Shown here piece after piece: positions 10,097 to 22,430 of a stretch of DNA of 64,000 nucleotides (its first letter is position 1; every line of letters starts with the position of its first letter). The position numbers and the translations under genes are program-made. Source of the stretch: Agapetus fuscipes (lineage: Eukaryota; Arthropoda; Insecta; Trichoptera; Glossosomatidae); assembly GCA_951799405.1 (NCBI GenBank), contig OX637342.1, forward strand, positions 6,572,001 to 6,636,000, in the 5' to 3' direction. The notes beneath the pieces are model-generated. The model was not told the origin of the DNA. It worked only from the letters and a program-made list of their open reading frames with translations, and made no database searches.

Positions 10097-11949
10097 AAGC
10101 GCAGGTCTTCTTACTTTTTATAACTGCTTTGGCTTTTGCTAACTGTTGGTTACTCATAACAAGCCTTGAAAATGCTTTCCGCTCGCGGAAGAGAAACGCC
10201 GGAAGATAAAAAAAGCTGTGAAGAGAACGTGATATTCCCTGAAATAGTGATGATCTTCGAAAATATGATCTTACCTGAAATAGTCATGGTCATCGAAAAT
10301 ATATAAATACAAAAGCTTTAAAAACAGACAAAATTTATAAAAATATTATGTATTCAGTATTCGCTGTGAACAACTTAGATTTTTGACTCGGTATATTCAG
10401 ACTATGAGAAAATACTAAAAAGAAAGTACAGATTAATAATGTTTTTGATTTACTTATCCGCATTATTATAACAATCTTTAATACGGGCTTACATTTATTA
10501 AAAACAATATCTAGCCTATGCAGTTTTGTTCTCGCACCGTATTCATCGGTCTATTTCACTTGAGCATTATATATATTTATAGTCCGTAATTGATTCACGA
10601 TTCCGCGCCGGGCTTATAATCAAATCCAAACCTATCGAAAAAAAACTTTCTAAAAAAATCCCTTCAGTAATTCGTGGACCGTTATGAGCTCGCAGCCATA
10701 CTTACGTAAATATGGAATTAAGAGCAAAAGGGAGGCGGTGCCCGAGTATGAGAGACGGCCGAAGAAAGCTGTAATAAGGTCTTTCAAATTGCAGGCACAC
10801 TGGACCTCAAAAATCGAAACGTTAACACTTTTGAAAGCAATTCGAAAACTAAAGCAACTGTTCCTTATATCGACACCTTTAAAGATAAAATTGAATAAGT
10901 GGCATATTAAGCTAACATGGGTTTCTCAGACAAATGCACATTTTTTTCTATTTTCTATGAGAGAAAACACTTTAAAAGTATGATAATCCTGTAGGTTAGA
11001 AGTTTTGTATGAGAACTGCCTTATAATTAGTTCACTTTCTGTATAGAAGTTACACACAATAAAATGTATAATCCACAATTTCTTAAATAAGTGAATCAGC
11101 ACTTCAGTTTTACCTTTAAGATGGCGATATGTTTAAATTGTAGGTACAATTTTATTACAAGGAATGTTAGTCATTAAAATTTTGGTTTTATTTTAAAGCT
11201 GGTCATAAAAGAACTTAGAAAATGAAATTATTTACATTGCTTTCTATATGAATCTTGTTCAGAGTTATTAGGACACTAAATAAGTCTTTACTTGAATGAG
11301 TATAGTTTTTTAATTTTATTTATTAAGATAAAAAATGCACAATTTTTTTCACAATGATAAAATATTGTAGGTGCCTAATTGATTATGATTTCAAAGTTGG
11401 GGGCATACCTATACTGAATGGAGCAAAACAACATCTTTCCAAATGATATTGAAGAGGAAAAATGAGGGATTTGGAGGGCCCGTTTGAAGACAGATGATAT
11501 GAACTGTGAAATGTAAGGAAGTATACTGGCATCCAAAGTGTGAATAAATTATACACCTTTAACGAGGTAAGTGATATTTCCTCTTATAATCTTTTTTATT
11601 TGTACTCTTCCTTTATAACACAACACATCCGAAAACGATGTACCTGTGCATTGAAAATTTATGCAAAAATCAGGATCGAATATCAAAACGTATTTCAAAG
11701 AGCCGTCAAAAAAAGACGAATTTGAAGACAGACGATTGGGGAGGTTGCCACGTGGTTCGTTCAAGAATATTCAATAACGCTCGGTCGGTAAATCGTACCC
11801 CGCTGCAAGTAGGTACGAAGAGGGGTATCAATATTTTCATTGATAAAACCAGTCGCCAAAGTGTGGGCAGATTGCGTGGGCTGGAACAGGAATGGCAGAA
11901 GACGCGCTGTACCCCAAGTATTAAACACAACCACTGAGATCACCAAAAC
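10097..11949. other. No recognised gene; one short tandem duplication
   Basis: Bases 10238-10308 hold two copies of a 36-bp unit starting cctgaaatagt. Frames at 10684-10983 (99 codons) and 11638-11937 (99 codons) have no recognisable domain. The rest is AT-rich. Confidence 0.5.
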
Positions 11950-12054
11950 AGCATCAAAACTGTAACAGTGCCTCTAGAGAACGTTTCAGTTTCCATATTT
12001 TGATGTTGAAACGTTTATATTGAGTTTAAACGTTATGTTTTAAACTTGAAGTAC
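11950..12054. mobile_element. MITE-E copy 2 (right two thirds)
   Basis: It contains acagtgcctctagagaacg, cagtttccatattttgatg and gagtttaaacgttatgtttt, ending at taaacttgaagtac. The left arm is truncated. Confidence 0.6.
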
Positions 12055-12108
12055 TGATAGGACGCATGAATGGCTGAAGAACTTCTAGGGTACTTGTCGT
12101 ACAAACCA

Positions 12109-12252
12109 CCAGTTTACTAAGTATAAAAATTACGTTTAAACTCAAACGTAGCGTAACAAATAAAATATAGAAACCCAAACGTTGACTAGACTCTACTTTA
12201 GTTACCATACATTTTTTAAGACATCAAGAGTTGAGCTTAGCTTAGGGTACAG
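12109..12252. mobile_element. MITE-E copy 3
   Basis: It runs from ctaagtataaaaattacg through tttaaactcaaacgtagcgt and agttaccatacattttttaa to cttagggtacagg. The arms are inverted but diverged. It lies 55 bp from copy 2. Confidence 0.65.
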
Positions 12253-13437
12253 GTAACTTTATAGCCTGCTAGTTGTATAAAGTGTCGTGGGAAGATGGCG
12301 AAGGATGGGAACATAATGCGACATGATTTTGTTTTATTGTAATGAAATATTTCTCACAGAGAAAATATTGCCGCTGGCGCTGTTTATTTATGATGTACTT
12401 TCTGAGAAATAAACTTTATCTATTTTCCTTCATAAAATGCCATTTATTTAATATCCCAGTATGGATTTGTATATACGTAGGCCAATTTACAAAAAGTTCT
12501 GATCCGAGAAACATGCAATTTTAAGACATCTTCAGATATATAAGAAAGGTAGAAGATATCGGTGTGCACATGTAGAAATGACGTACAGTTCTAGACTTTA
12601 TAGCAATACCGTATAAAAAAATATTTTTGGCAAACGTCTTCCCAGAAGACCACTAAAATGATTGAGCCAGCTTCATAAGCAAAGGTAACTCGGAGCAAAC
12701 ATATCAGCGGATTGAAACAAAGATGAAGGTGTATTTTTGAGGGTCTACTTTTTAAAGGGTAAATTTGATACCAAATCTAAAACGAGTCGAAAACCTATAT
12801 GTTAGATTTTTATTAAATCCAACTATCTTATATTTAGAGCTAGGTTTCATCTGCTTTCACAGGAGTTGAAAAACTGTTTCTATTTCAAAAGGTAAGCCCT
12901 ATCCTGTGAAATGAAAGAATTAGAAAAAACAGTAAGGCGAAATTTTTTTGGTCGATAAACTGTACGAAGTCGCATACTAGACAAAAATATGCAACCTGGA
13001 TATCTTTATACCTATATTTTTATCCTTAAAGTAAGCCTCCATTCCGATAGTGGGGGCCAGAACCTCCGCAAATTTAGCTCCATTTTATTCTACCCTTGCA
13101 CACTTATTTCATCTCCTCGAAATTCAACACTCTCTTCATGTGCATGCTCTTATATTTTTCTCTCTCTGCAGGTTCCTTTAATTTTCATAATATGCACAGT
13201 TTTTTATGACTGATGGTATTCAAGATAAAAAAAATTATACACTCGCCGTTTCTATTTTTTTAATTACTTGATTTATTCTAATGAACTTTACAACCCATAA
13301 ATTAATCCCAACAGTCTATTTCCGTGATTGTATTTTATTCCTTACGATTACTCTTGCGTTTGCCGTAAAGTCAAATCGATAGTTTTTTTACAGTTTATTT
13401 TCGGCTGCCCACTGTAGGCACTCCAAAAACAAAACAA
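12253..13437. other. No recognised feature
   Basis: AT-rich; only short motif-less frames. Confidence 0.5.
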
Positions 13438-13560
13438 TACGTTTTAACTCAACCACAACGTTTTAACAAAAATGTTTCGTTACTAAAACGTTCGCTTGAG
13501 GCAATGTTTAAGTTGACATGCGCTTTTTAGTAAACGCTATCGACGAGTTGAAAGTTTAAG
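13438..13560. mobile_element. MITE-E copy 4
   Basis: It shows aactcaaccacaacgtttta, an actaaaacgttcgcttgagg centre and a tttttagtaaacgct right arm. The terminal CCCCAAG-type ends are lost. Confidence 0.6.
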
Positions 13561-14118
13561 GACTGGTCGTTAATTATGTTTTTTATCATCTGCTCGGTCA
13601 CGCGAGGTAATTTTATTTATTATGATAAACCAGCAGTAAAATTGCATTTTACAAACAGCTGACAGCCTGACGACCGCCCGGTGGTCCAGACAGTGGGAAG
13701 GTTGAGAACCTGGTACCTTGGTTCAGTGCGCAATTGTGGGTATTCTTCACTTTTACGATAAAAGGAAAGAATTTTTCCGGTGCTTCGACAGGCTTGACTA
13801 CTATCGTGTTAGGGCATGTAGATTGGTTAGAAAGAATTTTCGAAGTTCAAATAAAAAAAAACGGAAAATGCTCCGCACAGAAAATGAAAAAAAATCGTAA
13901 TATTTTAAAGACGACGTCCATAAACTAGTTTTAAACTATATCTATTATTTTTTTTAAATCTTTCAGTTTTGTTTCTTCCTTCCACACAAAGACTATAAAA
14001 TCTTAATTCCAAATAACCCTCAACTTCACTGTAATATTTACTTAAAACAGGGGTGAAATACATCAATTTAATAAAAAATAAAAATAAACTATTTATCAAC
14101 TAATATGTAGTTATACAA
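13561..14118. other. No recognised gene
   Basis: AT-rich. A tRNA-like B-box word (tggttcagtgcg) near 13720 is too weak to call. Confidence 0.45.
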
Positions 14119-14258
14119 AATAAACCAAACCCTCACACGAGCATAAACTTTACAACTCCTGCAACATTTCTCTGAAAAGGATGGCATTGGAAAAAGTTAA
14201 ACAAGTTTTTACAGCATAAAAGGTTAGCCTCCTACAACTATGATTGGTCAAGGTAGCT
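14119..14258 (-). repeat. SINE-A copy (degraded, no tail)
   Basis: On the minus strand it matches the 5' half of SINE-A: ccttgaccaatcatag, gctgtaaaaacttg and aatgccatccttttcagaga. Confidence 0.65.
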
Positions 14259-15035
14259 ACTATGATCAAGGAACGTTATGCGATATAATTCTTGACAGGA
14301 AATATTGTACAGTATTTTTTGGAATAAAGAATGAGTAAGGATCTCATTCAAGAAAGTGGAAAAATCCGACATAAAATATTGCATCGCCCATAAAGTACAA
14401 GCTCGGATAACTCGTTTGATTCATACAAGATAGCTGCAGTAAATTTGTGATGCTTTGAATGCAACTCTGAGGAATCACACCCACGCAGTTGTGTAAATCT
14501 TTTTAGTTTTACTCTGTTGTGTTAACAGACTCCAGAATTTGACAAAGCAATCATCTGCAATTATTTTAAATAAATATATCATCTAGTATGCTTTGTACAA
14601 AAAACACGTTAAAAACAGTACTATCTATATATTCCGATTTCTAATTCAAAATGAAAAAGGGAAAAAGTTTTTTCAGTTCTTAGAACTTTTTTGTTAAAGT
14701 ACAAGAAATTTCGAAACCTACGAGATCGTCGAAATTTTACTACAAAACGCGTTTATAAAAGACAATTTTATGAATACTAAATGATTTTTAAACAAGCAAA
14801 CTCGGTCAAGGTAAAGAGCCTTTGTTTTTAAATTCATTTTCCGTAAAAATACGTGTTTCCGTCCACGGATATAATGCTCAAATATTATGTGAAATTCAAT
14901 ACTTAGTTTTACTGTAATTTTGTGGATAACATTTTACGTAATATTGTTTCAAGTTGGCCATTCATGGTTTTTTATTTTTTCTGATCTAGGATGAAAAAAA
15001 AAACCTGTTGTTGAAAGTTGCTGTGTATCACTAAT
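14259..15035. other. No recognised feature
   Basis: AT-rich spacer with nothing I can identify. Confidence 0.5.
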
Positions 15036-15215
15036 CCATCATCATCAATAATGGCATGACAATCCTGGGTGAGCCTTGGCCTCCTTGATGAACCACAGAC
15101 ACAGCTGCCTGGTCAACACTTTTCTCCTTCAGTCATCCTTACTCCGGATGTTTTCATCATCACAACCAACTTATCCAGGCTCCGACGGTCAATTTACTGG
15201 ATGTAATTCAGCCAA
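15036..15215 (-). pseudogene. RTE-type LINE 3' end (EAKAHPGL type)
   Basis: On the minus strand one frame reads WFIKEAKAHPGLSCH and then stops. This is the characteristic C-terminus of many RTE-clade ORFs, which end in a Trp, a spacer and EAKAHPGL. Upstream the frame is broken by stops and indels. The sequence after the stop is a gat/atg simple repeat (catcatcatc on the plus strand at 15037-15047), which acts as the 3' tail. It is a dead 5'-truncated stub of about 180 bp, distinct from the RTE copies at 16315, 17142, 26340 and 26812. Confidence 0.65.
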
Positions 15216-16314
15216 TTTAGTCTGCTGACTTTTAATGACCGGACTTCGAATCTTAGTAAAGGTCGTATAGTGCAAAGGATTTATAACTTTTCTCCTGGGT
15301 GATTTGTGAAACTTTCATGACACAGCAGTACTGAGGAAAAGCTTCTATTCAACATATTCTTATTAAATGAGAGAGCTTGTATTTGGTAGATGTAGCCAGT
15401 TTAAGAGAAGCTTTTGACAAAAATATTGGCATGAAGATCCCGCAATTTTTTAAGTAAATGCCAATATAAGTAAATCTTAAAGTGTCTTTTTTTCTCGGTG
15501 ATTTAGCTTCCAGCGCGTTGTCACGTTGGCGAATAGAAACCATTTTTATATAGGTAAGACGGCCAGCCCTACGCTTTAGCTTGATGTGTAATTTTCCCTG
15601 CTTCAGACGGAGTAGATTTTCATATTTTATGATAGCTAAGTACTTTGGATAAGAATAAAACCCTGAAGTGGGGAATTATATCTAACGCGCCTTGTCGAAC
15701 GCAAAACATTTTAGCAACTGCGTTACGGCAAAACTTCTAGACTTGTAGCAAGCCTTGCAGAATTAACAGTCTATTTTATGAGTTTGTGTAACAATATGTA
15801 AAGGGATACCGTACATTGTTTTAGAGTGTCGCAATACTCCGTCAAGAGTAGCATCATCGCCTGAAGTGACGCTCACAGTGATGTCACGCGATGACAAAGA
15901 GTTGTAAAACAAATTTGCACAATCGTGCGGGACCGTGCCATACCAGCCGTGGAACCGATTCGCCAATTTTCCACTCGACATCTGATACGTTTGCATACAT
16001 TTTGCACTGCAAGTTTTCTGGAATACCGGGAGAATTCAGTATGTTGAAGACACTTGAAAATATGAATTTTGTTGATACATCATTTAAACTTCGATTAATT
16101 AAACTAAATTAACCAAACACAAGAGTACTTGAAAAGATTATCTATAAAAACTTAATGTGATGCGCTGAAAAGGATGGACAAAATGCTGTACATCTTCGAA
16201 AGAAAGTTCTTAATAAGTATATGTGGACGCGTAAAAGAGATGAACAATCCAGAACAACAACAAAACGCGGGTACAATATACCTATATCAGACCCCTAGCA
16301 CCTCAATCCACATG
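15216..16314. other. No recognised gene
   Basis: Bases 15765-16020 are somewhat GC-richer and contain motif-less frames on both strands. A word resembling a tRNA B box (cttcgaatctta) lies near 15244. Nothing else is recognised. Confidence 0.45.
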
Positions 16315-16525
16315 CTACTCTTTAGGCTGAGATGAATGCCGGACATTCGCATTCCTAAATGAATTATGACTGGACAAACGTGGGAAGACCCAGTCTAAGG
16401 TGGGAGAACGGAGTGAGAGGGAATGCAGCGCTGTTTCTCCAGGGACAAGTTTGAAGTCGGCCACTGAGGACAAGAGGAGCTGGAGGCAAATGCTGCAGGA
16501 GACCAAGGAGAGATATGGACTGTAA
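16315..16525 (+). pseudogene. RTE-type LINE 3' end with two frameshifts and stops
   Basis: Three frames together give the usual RTE C-terminal signature. MPDIRIPK is followed by a stop and IMTGQ (frame of 16336). GRPSLRWENGVRGNAALF follows (frame of 16383). KSATEDKRSWRQMLQETKER and YGL then precede the TAA at 16523-16525 (frame of 16454). In intact RTE elements these form one stretch: a GRP...RW block, then a Trp-containing end. The two frame changes and at least one stop mark an old copy. It lies about 600 bp upstream of the much better preserved RTE copy at 17142, but belongs to a different lineage. Confidence 0.7.
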
Positions 16526-17141
16526 CAACATCGCAAGACGAAGAGAAGAGATACAGTTTTCTCTTTTGCAATGTTATGTCTTCTAGATGACATAGAATAA
16601 GTAAGATCCATTTTAGTTTGCCACTACAACTGTGAATAAGACAACAAGAAGTTGAGTAGAACGCTGAGTTTTCCACAGAGGATATTATTATTCAATCAGC
16701 ATCCAATATCTCCGTGTCGTAATTATCAGGCAGTTTGTACGGTTCACTTTGATTGCAAATCTTCCAGCACACTGAGTATAAACTCTGCATCAATCTCAAC
16801 CATTGCGTTTTACCTCAATATACATAGAAATGTAAACGGTCACTACAGTCGCTATTTAAACGGCAGTTTCACGCAGAATTTGAGTTTTGACTCTGCGTTT
16901 TTAACTTGGGGTGCAGTGCAATTGAAGGCATTCAGTTTTGATTGCTTTGCAAGTTGAAAGAGACTCTCATTCAGTAATAAGTAAGTGCAAATGCCGTACT
17001 TTAAAACAGCAGTGTTGAATATTGGTGCGAATAACTCTGCGAAAGTAGAACCCGTAAATATTAAGGTTTTTCATTAAAAAAACTTTCAATTTTGCTTTAG
17101 TATGTCAGCGTTTTGGAACTCGTATCATTATTTTTCTTTTT
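16526..17141. other. No recognised gene upstream of the RTE copy
   Basis: I see neither endonuclease sequence nor a 5' UTR of the adjoining RTE, so that copy is 5' truncated near 17140. A 101-codon frame at 16652-16957 has no motif. Confidence 0.5.
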
Positions 17142-19250
17142 ATGACCTGTCAGATTTTGAAATCGGATGAATGTAAGGAACTTGTGAAGAATGCATGTGT
17201 AGAAAAAATGTGGAAAACATTTAAAACATGTTTGGTTGAAAGCGCAAAGAAAGTATGCGGTGAAGTTACGATTGGGCATAAAAAAGGCAATGAATGGTGG
17301 AATGATCAGGTTAAACAAGCAGTGAAAGAGAAGAAAGAGAGCTATTTAAAATGGATTAATGACAGAAAGAATAAAGTGTTAGAGACTGAATACAAGGCGA
17401 AAAAATGGCTAGCGAAGAATGAAGTTCAAATGAGTAAGAGAAGAATGGAAGAAAAATTGAGTGAAAGAGCACAGAATGACTTCTCTGACAATAAAAAGAT
17501 GTTCTGGAGCTGGGTGAGACAAAACAAAGACAGTTGTAGGTCCACAACTCCGGGAATCAAAAATGTCAGCGGAGACATTCTGTGGAATAAAGACGATGTA
17601 AAAAAGAGATGGAAAGAATATTTTAACGAGGTTTTTGGTGAAGAAGAATGTGATTTAACTGTGAAAGGAGATTATGATGAGGGTAATGTTTTGAAAATAT
17701 CGAAAGATGAAGTAAGAAAGGTCATAAAGGAATTAAAGAATGGGAAAGCTGCAAGTGTGGATGGTGTGAGACCTGAGATGATGAAAGCGGGGGGAGAATG
17801 TGTGATTGAATGGATGAAAGAGCTTTGCGAATTGTGTGTTAGTGTCAAGGAGGTTCCATCGGACTGGAGAGAGGCGGTCATTGTGCCAATTTACAAAGGT
17901 AAAGGTGACAAAAAAGACTGCCGTAACTTCAGACCGATTAGCCTTCTTAGTGTGCCAGGTAAAGTGCTATGCAAGATTCTTATCCATAGGGTAAGATTAT
18001 CCACCCAGGAGAAGGTCTCAGATATACAATCTGGCTTTATGCCGGAAAGAGGTTGCGTAGACCAGATATTCGCGCTTCGACAGATAGTCGAAAAACAGCT
18101 AGCCGTAAATAAAAAGGTCTACGCGGCTTTCGTAGATCTTGAGAAAGCCTTCGACTCGGTGGATAGAAGTATGATGTGGTGTGTGCTTGAGAGGTATGGT
18201 GTGAACAAAGCACTTCTGAACGCGATACGCGCCATCTATCTTAATAGCAGGGCGTGTGTCAGGGTGGATGGAGAATACAGCGAGTATTTTAATGTGTACA
18301 AGGGTGTGAGACAGGGTTGCATAATGAGCCCATGGTTATTCAATATAATCATGGATCATTGTGTTAAACAAGCGAATCTGGAAGGGCATGGCATACAGAT
18401 TGGAGAGAGAAAAGTCGGAGTTCTGCTTTATGCTGATGACGCAGTATTAATTGCTGATTCAGCAGCGGAACTTCAGGCAATGCTCTCTAGTCTGAACCAT
18501 GCTCTGTGTGTGAACAAGTTGAAAATTAATGCAAGTAAGACGAAAGTACTGATTTTTGACAGAATGGATGAAAATGAAGAATGCACGCTCATGTTGAATG
18601 GTACGAAAGTTGAAATTGTGGATGAATTTAGATACTTGGGAAGTATGTTTGAGAAGAATGGAAAGATGACAAGAGAACTTGAGAATAGGATGTGTAAGGG
18701 CAAGCAAGTGGTCGGTGCAATAGGAAGAATAGCAAAGAACAAGCGATTGACGATGGATCTGAGAATGGCGGTACACAATGGCATATTGTTACCGACTTTG
18801 ATGTATGGAAGTGCAGCATGGACAGTGAATGATAGCGAAATGAGTAAAGTATGTACGGTGGAAATGAAGCATTTGAGAAGCATGACAGGAAAAACTCTGA
18901 GGGATAGAGTTAGGAATGAATGGGTAAAAAAATAATGTAATTTGAAAGAGGATGTGAAAGTTAAGGTACAAAAGAATGTGATGAGATGGTTTGGGCATGT
19001 GGAAAGAATGAACGATGATAGACTGACAAAGTATGTATACAAAGAAAGTGTGAAAGGAAAAAGAGGGAAGGGACGACCGAGAAAAGTATGGAGTGATCAG
19101 ATTGAGGAGATTGTGAAAGAATGGGATATACAAAGTGAGCGTAAAAGAAGAAAATGCATGAAAAAGGTGATGGATATGAATGAATTGAAAGAGGTATGTA
19201 AGGATAGGAAAAAATGGAGGCAACTCTGCAGAGGCTCTGGCCACCCCTAG
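17142..19250 (+). pseudogene. RTE-clade LINE ORF2 (reverse transcriptase), one in-frame stop
   Basis: This encodes the reverse transcriptase of an RTE-like non-LTR retrotransposon, which copies its own RNA at a nicked chromosomal target. Residues 1-175 are the linker after the missing endonuclease (EWWNDQVKQAVKEKK at about 51-65). The polymerase core follows: NGKAASVDGVRPEMM at about 200-214, RNFRPISLLSVPGK at 261-274, AAFVDLEKAFDSVD at 328-341 (first catalytic Asp 332) and GVRQGCIMSPWLFN at 388-401. LLYADDA at 428-434 holds the catalytic Asp pair 432-433. A TAA at 18933-18935 interrupts the frame. The very same frame then continues with WFGHVERM and GKRGKGRPRKVWSD to KKWRQLCRGSGHP and a TAG at 19248-19250. 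There is no indel, so a single base change could explain the stop. The frame opens at an ATG, but that is probably only the truncation point. The copy looks young and lacks endonuclease, so it cannot move by itself. Confidence 0.9.
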
Positions 19251-19290
19251 CGGAATGGCGACAGAGTTACAGACATTACAGACAGACAGG
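19251..19290 (+). repeat. RTE 3' tail, TTACAG-type repeat
   Basis: After the stop come gagttacagacattacagac and acaggt, a degenerate TTACAG simple repeat. The copies at 41190 and 53536 carry gttacagttacagtta-type tails at the same place, which identifies this as the element's 3' end. Confidence 0.7.
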
Positions 19291-20310
19291 TCTTCTACAC
19301 ATTGGTTATCAAGTGAGGTCTCGGTGCTAGACTAAACAGATCCTCCACAGTCCCCAGTCCCATACACTATACAGTGCTGGATTTTCCTCATCCAGGAAAC
19401 TCTGGATCAGATGCAACAATGCGTTCTTCTTTCCTCTTAGCACATGCCACAAGTAAGACTCATTCAAGGATTTGACATTGCGTCCCCTAAGTGCTTATTT
19501 GTCTTATCTCCAACAGAGGTAATTGTTGTTTTATGTGCACTGGACCAATATGTCTTATAAAATATACTAGAAATTGATTTCAAAAATATTAAAAACAACT
19601 CTCACATTACCGCGTTTTACGTTTTTTTCTTAGCTAAGATTGTGTAAAATGTGATTCTTAAGACAATTTCATTCAAAGGTCATCTTTGAATAAAATGGTA
19701 GAAAAGTCAAACCAGCACAGAGGGAACGATTGGTCATAGACTCCCATTCAATTATGGCTCAATTCTTCAAAAAAGTAAACCAATTTTTAAAGTATGATTG
19801 GTCAGCCGCATGCAAACCAAGAAACAAAGAAAATTAGTGCTTAACACAAAAAATACGAAAATTCTGTTAGCTTAAAGGAAATCCCTCCTCGACATTGCAA
19901 AAGTGCATTTGCTAACACAACTTTACAGCTATATAGCAAATATCGCAACTCGACCAAGTACGCTGGTTTTATGTATGAAAGCAAGTTCGCCCACGCCGAC
20001 CAGCATTGCGTGACCCAACAAGTTCCATTGCGCAACCAGTCTGCGCAAAGCGACTCATATTTTTGATGCATCTCAATGAAGTAAGTGTGCGGGGAGCCCA
20101 TGGGTAAAGACCAGCTGGCTTAGAAGACATACTGTCGCCTGCGAGTCTAAGCGAACTAAAGCAAAGTACCTACCCGCGGAAAAACCTCAGTTTTGTAGGT
20201 TTTGGTTTGCGTATACCGACGTGTTCTTCTAATTTCTGGGTGGCAATGCCTACTTCATAATATTGTGTTAAAACTCAACGCAACTAAGCTACAGATATAG
20301 TGTCAATTAC
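19291..20310. other. No recognised gene
   Basis: AT-rich. A motif-less minus-strand frame lies at 19841-20101. Confidence 0.5.
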
Positions 20311-20608
20311 TGCCTGCGCTATCCCCGAAGGGGTCGCTTGTGGCGATTCGGGACCTATTTATTTTTACGCGTAAGGGGGCCGGCCTCACGTCAACCACTT
20401 TAGTTGAAGGGGGGGGGGGGGAGGTGAGCTCCCGAGGGGGCTGGTTCTCATTTATTGTGAAGGCTGAGTACACTTTGCTGGTATTTCTTTTGGGTTTGAA
20501 ATAAACACCGACGCGGGAAATCATTTCTGATACCCTCGATGGGGATTGAACCGTTGCCCTCGGCATGGAATGCAAGCATTCTACCAACTGAACTATTGAC
20601 CGGACTTT
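20311..20608 (-). repeat. SINE-C copy 2 (best copy, tRNA-like head)
   Basis: On the minus strand the head starts near 20608: an A box in tagttcagttggtagaatgc and a B box in ggttcaatcccc. The body follows and ends near 20311. A run of 13 G (20409-20421) lies inside. Other copies are at 121, 32325 and 37542. Confidence 0.75.
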
Positions 20609-20815
20609 TTACGAGCTTTGTCGTCGCTAAAAAGCGCCAATTCTCAAGCAATACTGGATGTACCTTTTGTGACCGGTCTTTGGTAAAGGCAATGAATTTT
20701 CCAACCCAGCAAAGAGCTTTTTTTAAAAATATAAATGGTATTTTTTTGTGCTCCGACGGGATTCGAGCCCACAACCTTCCATTAACGAGTCCGAAATGTT
20801 ACCACTAGACTACAT
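20609..20815 (-). repeat. SINE-B copy abutting SINE-C
   Basis: On the minus strand it has a clear tRNA-like head near 20815 (tagtctagtggtaa, gggctcgaatcccg) and the body, but the last about 45 bp are replaced by the SINE-C head. The order in plus coordinates is SINE-C, then SINE-B, both facing left. Confidence 0.75.
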
Positions 20816-21255
20816 ACCATCCCCTGAGCTTAGTTAATAACGTTAGTGAAAAATGAAAATTGAAAGAAAATAATTCGTCACTTTTCAAATGTTTTTTCAA
20901 ACGCATTAATTACGAATATTGAGGTTTGAGACTATTTATAATAGGTACTAAAACAAGACACGTCTGTTTCGTGCAAACACAGCCCACTTGAAGCAATCTA
21001 GAACGAAAAATAATCCAATGTTGGTTGGATTGATAAACAAATTTGTTCGAGACGAATTCTATTTATACAACGCTCAAAGATCAATCACATTTTTTCTTGT
21101 TTAATTTTTCAAGCTCCGTGACTTAAACACAAGAACATGTCTTTGATTTGTCACGGTACAATTTTATGTTTGGATTCCGATGATTGGTTTTGTGAAGTCA
21201 TATTTTTATGATGCAATATACTACAAGCTGAATTTTCGTTCAGCAGTCCAAGTAT
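20816..21255. other. No recognised feature
   Basis: AT-rich spacer. Confidence 0.5.
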
Positions 21256-21381
21256 AAAAAAATTGCGATTACATAAAAATGTATGGAAAGTACTACGCTA
21301 ACTATACGCCCAGTTTATGTTTCCGTACCTTTTTTTTACGTTCAAATTAAGTGTAAACGTAAAGTTGTATACTTTGAGTAT
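21256..21381. mobile_element. MITE-E copy 5
   Basis: It carries aaaaatgtatggaaagtac in the left arm, agtttatgtttccgtacc in the right arm and aagtgtaaacgtaaagttgt at the outer right end, closing with atactttgag. Confidence 0.6.
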
Positions 21382-21634
21382 TTAATTGACCATCGTTTCG
21401 ATACGTTTCATTACATATCGTGTTTTACCAAACCGGTCTAAGTTTTCTTGATAGAAACATGAGTAGCTGTTTGATAATTTCAATTGAAATCGATACGAAA
21501 AAATACGTATTCATCGACTGGCTTTGAAATATCTTTCAATCGATAGCTTACACAACATTCGGCATACTTTAGTCTTTCTTATAAGCACCTTTTTTCTTAT
21601 AAGTAAGCATCATTTTACTTTCCGAAATGTTTGC

Positions 21635-21775
21635 GTTTCTTGACTAATAGGTTGGTAGACTAAGGTTGGTAAATAGGCTGACCCCCCATGCTGTAAAGAC
21701 TCGGTTCACTTTTGCCAATGCCACCCCAGTTTCAGGGAAAGGTGGCAGGAGTTATAGAGACAATGCTCATTTTAA
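21635..21775 (+). repeat. SINE-A copy (5' half only)
   Basis: It runs from ttcttgactaataggttggt through gctgaccccccatgctgtaa and caccccagtttcaggg, then stops after aggagttatag. The 3' half and tail are missing. It contains an internal duplication of aggttggta. Confidence 0.75.
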
Positions 21776-22170
21776 TACGTCTTTACTTGTGAGTTTGTAT
21801 GAAGTATGATTCTTCAATGTTAGATTATCTCCGCAAGTATGGGTTACGTTTCGAACACCGTGTCGCATGAGGTGTGACATGATATTTACCATCTGCAGGG
21901 CCGAAAATTGTGACCTGACTAGCCAAGTCAACCTCATGCAGGATCCAACCAATGAGGATCCTGTATTCAAATCGATATTGGCGTCACCCAAAAGTGGGTA
22001 AAAAGAACCCACGAGGGAACAACCACAGGCCACAGTTGAACCTTACGATCTTGCCGTCAGCATCTTCTGTCCGAAGAATTTCCAGATTCAGAGTCAAAAC
22101 TCTTGACAATAAATTCATCGAACTTGAATAAATTATCTTTTCTTAAATTTATCTTTTGACCAATCCATTT
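21776..22170. other. No recognised gene; slightly GC-richer
   Basis: A motif-less 88-codon minus-strand frame spans 21767-22033. Nothing is recognised. Confidence 0.45.
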
Positions 22171-22430
22171 ATATCTAATCTAATCTAATCTAAGCTGCAA
22201 AGATATATATCATTTAAGTTTTATATTAAATGCATTCCCACAAGCAGATATGTATAATTTCGCGCTAACACATGCCGCATGTGGACCTACAATATAAAAA
22301 CCCAATCTCAAATGAACATAAGCCTTGCAACTCTTGCCGTCCTTCCCTGAAACAGAGGTGACATTGGCAAAGTGAACCAATTTTTACATTATGGGTGGTC
22401 AGCCGCATAACAACCTATAAGTCAAGGAAC
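22171..22430 (-). repeat. SINE-A copy (full length)
   Basis: On the minus strand it runs from gttccttgacttataggttg near 22430 to a (TTAGA)n tail at 22173-22194. Confidence 0.85.

Noticed and set aside
18473..19042. 189-codon open frame on the minus strand, plus several others opposite the RTE copy
   Set aside because: They lie antisense to the reverse transcriptase and are shadows of its codon usage. They are Phe/Ser/His-rich with no motif.
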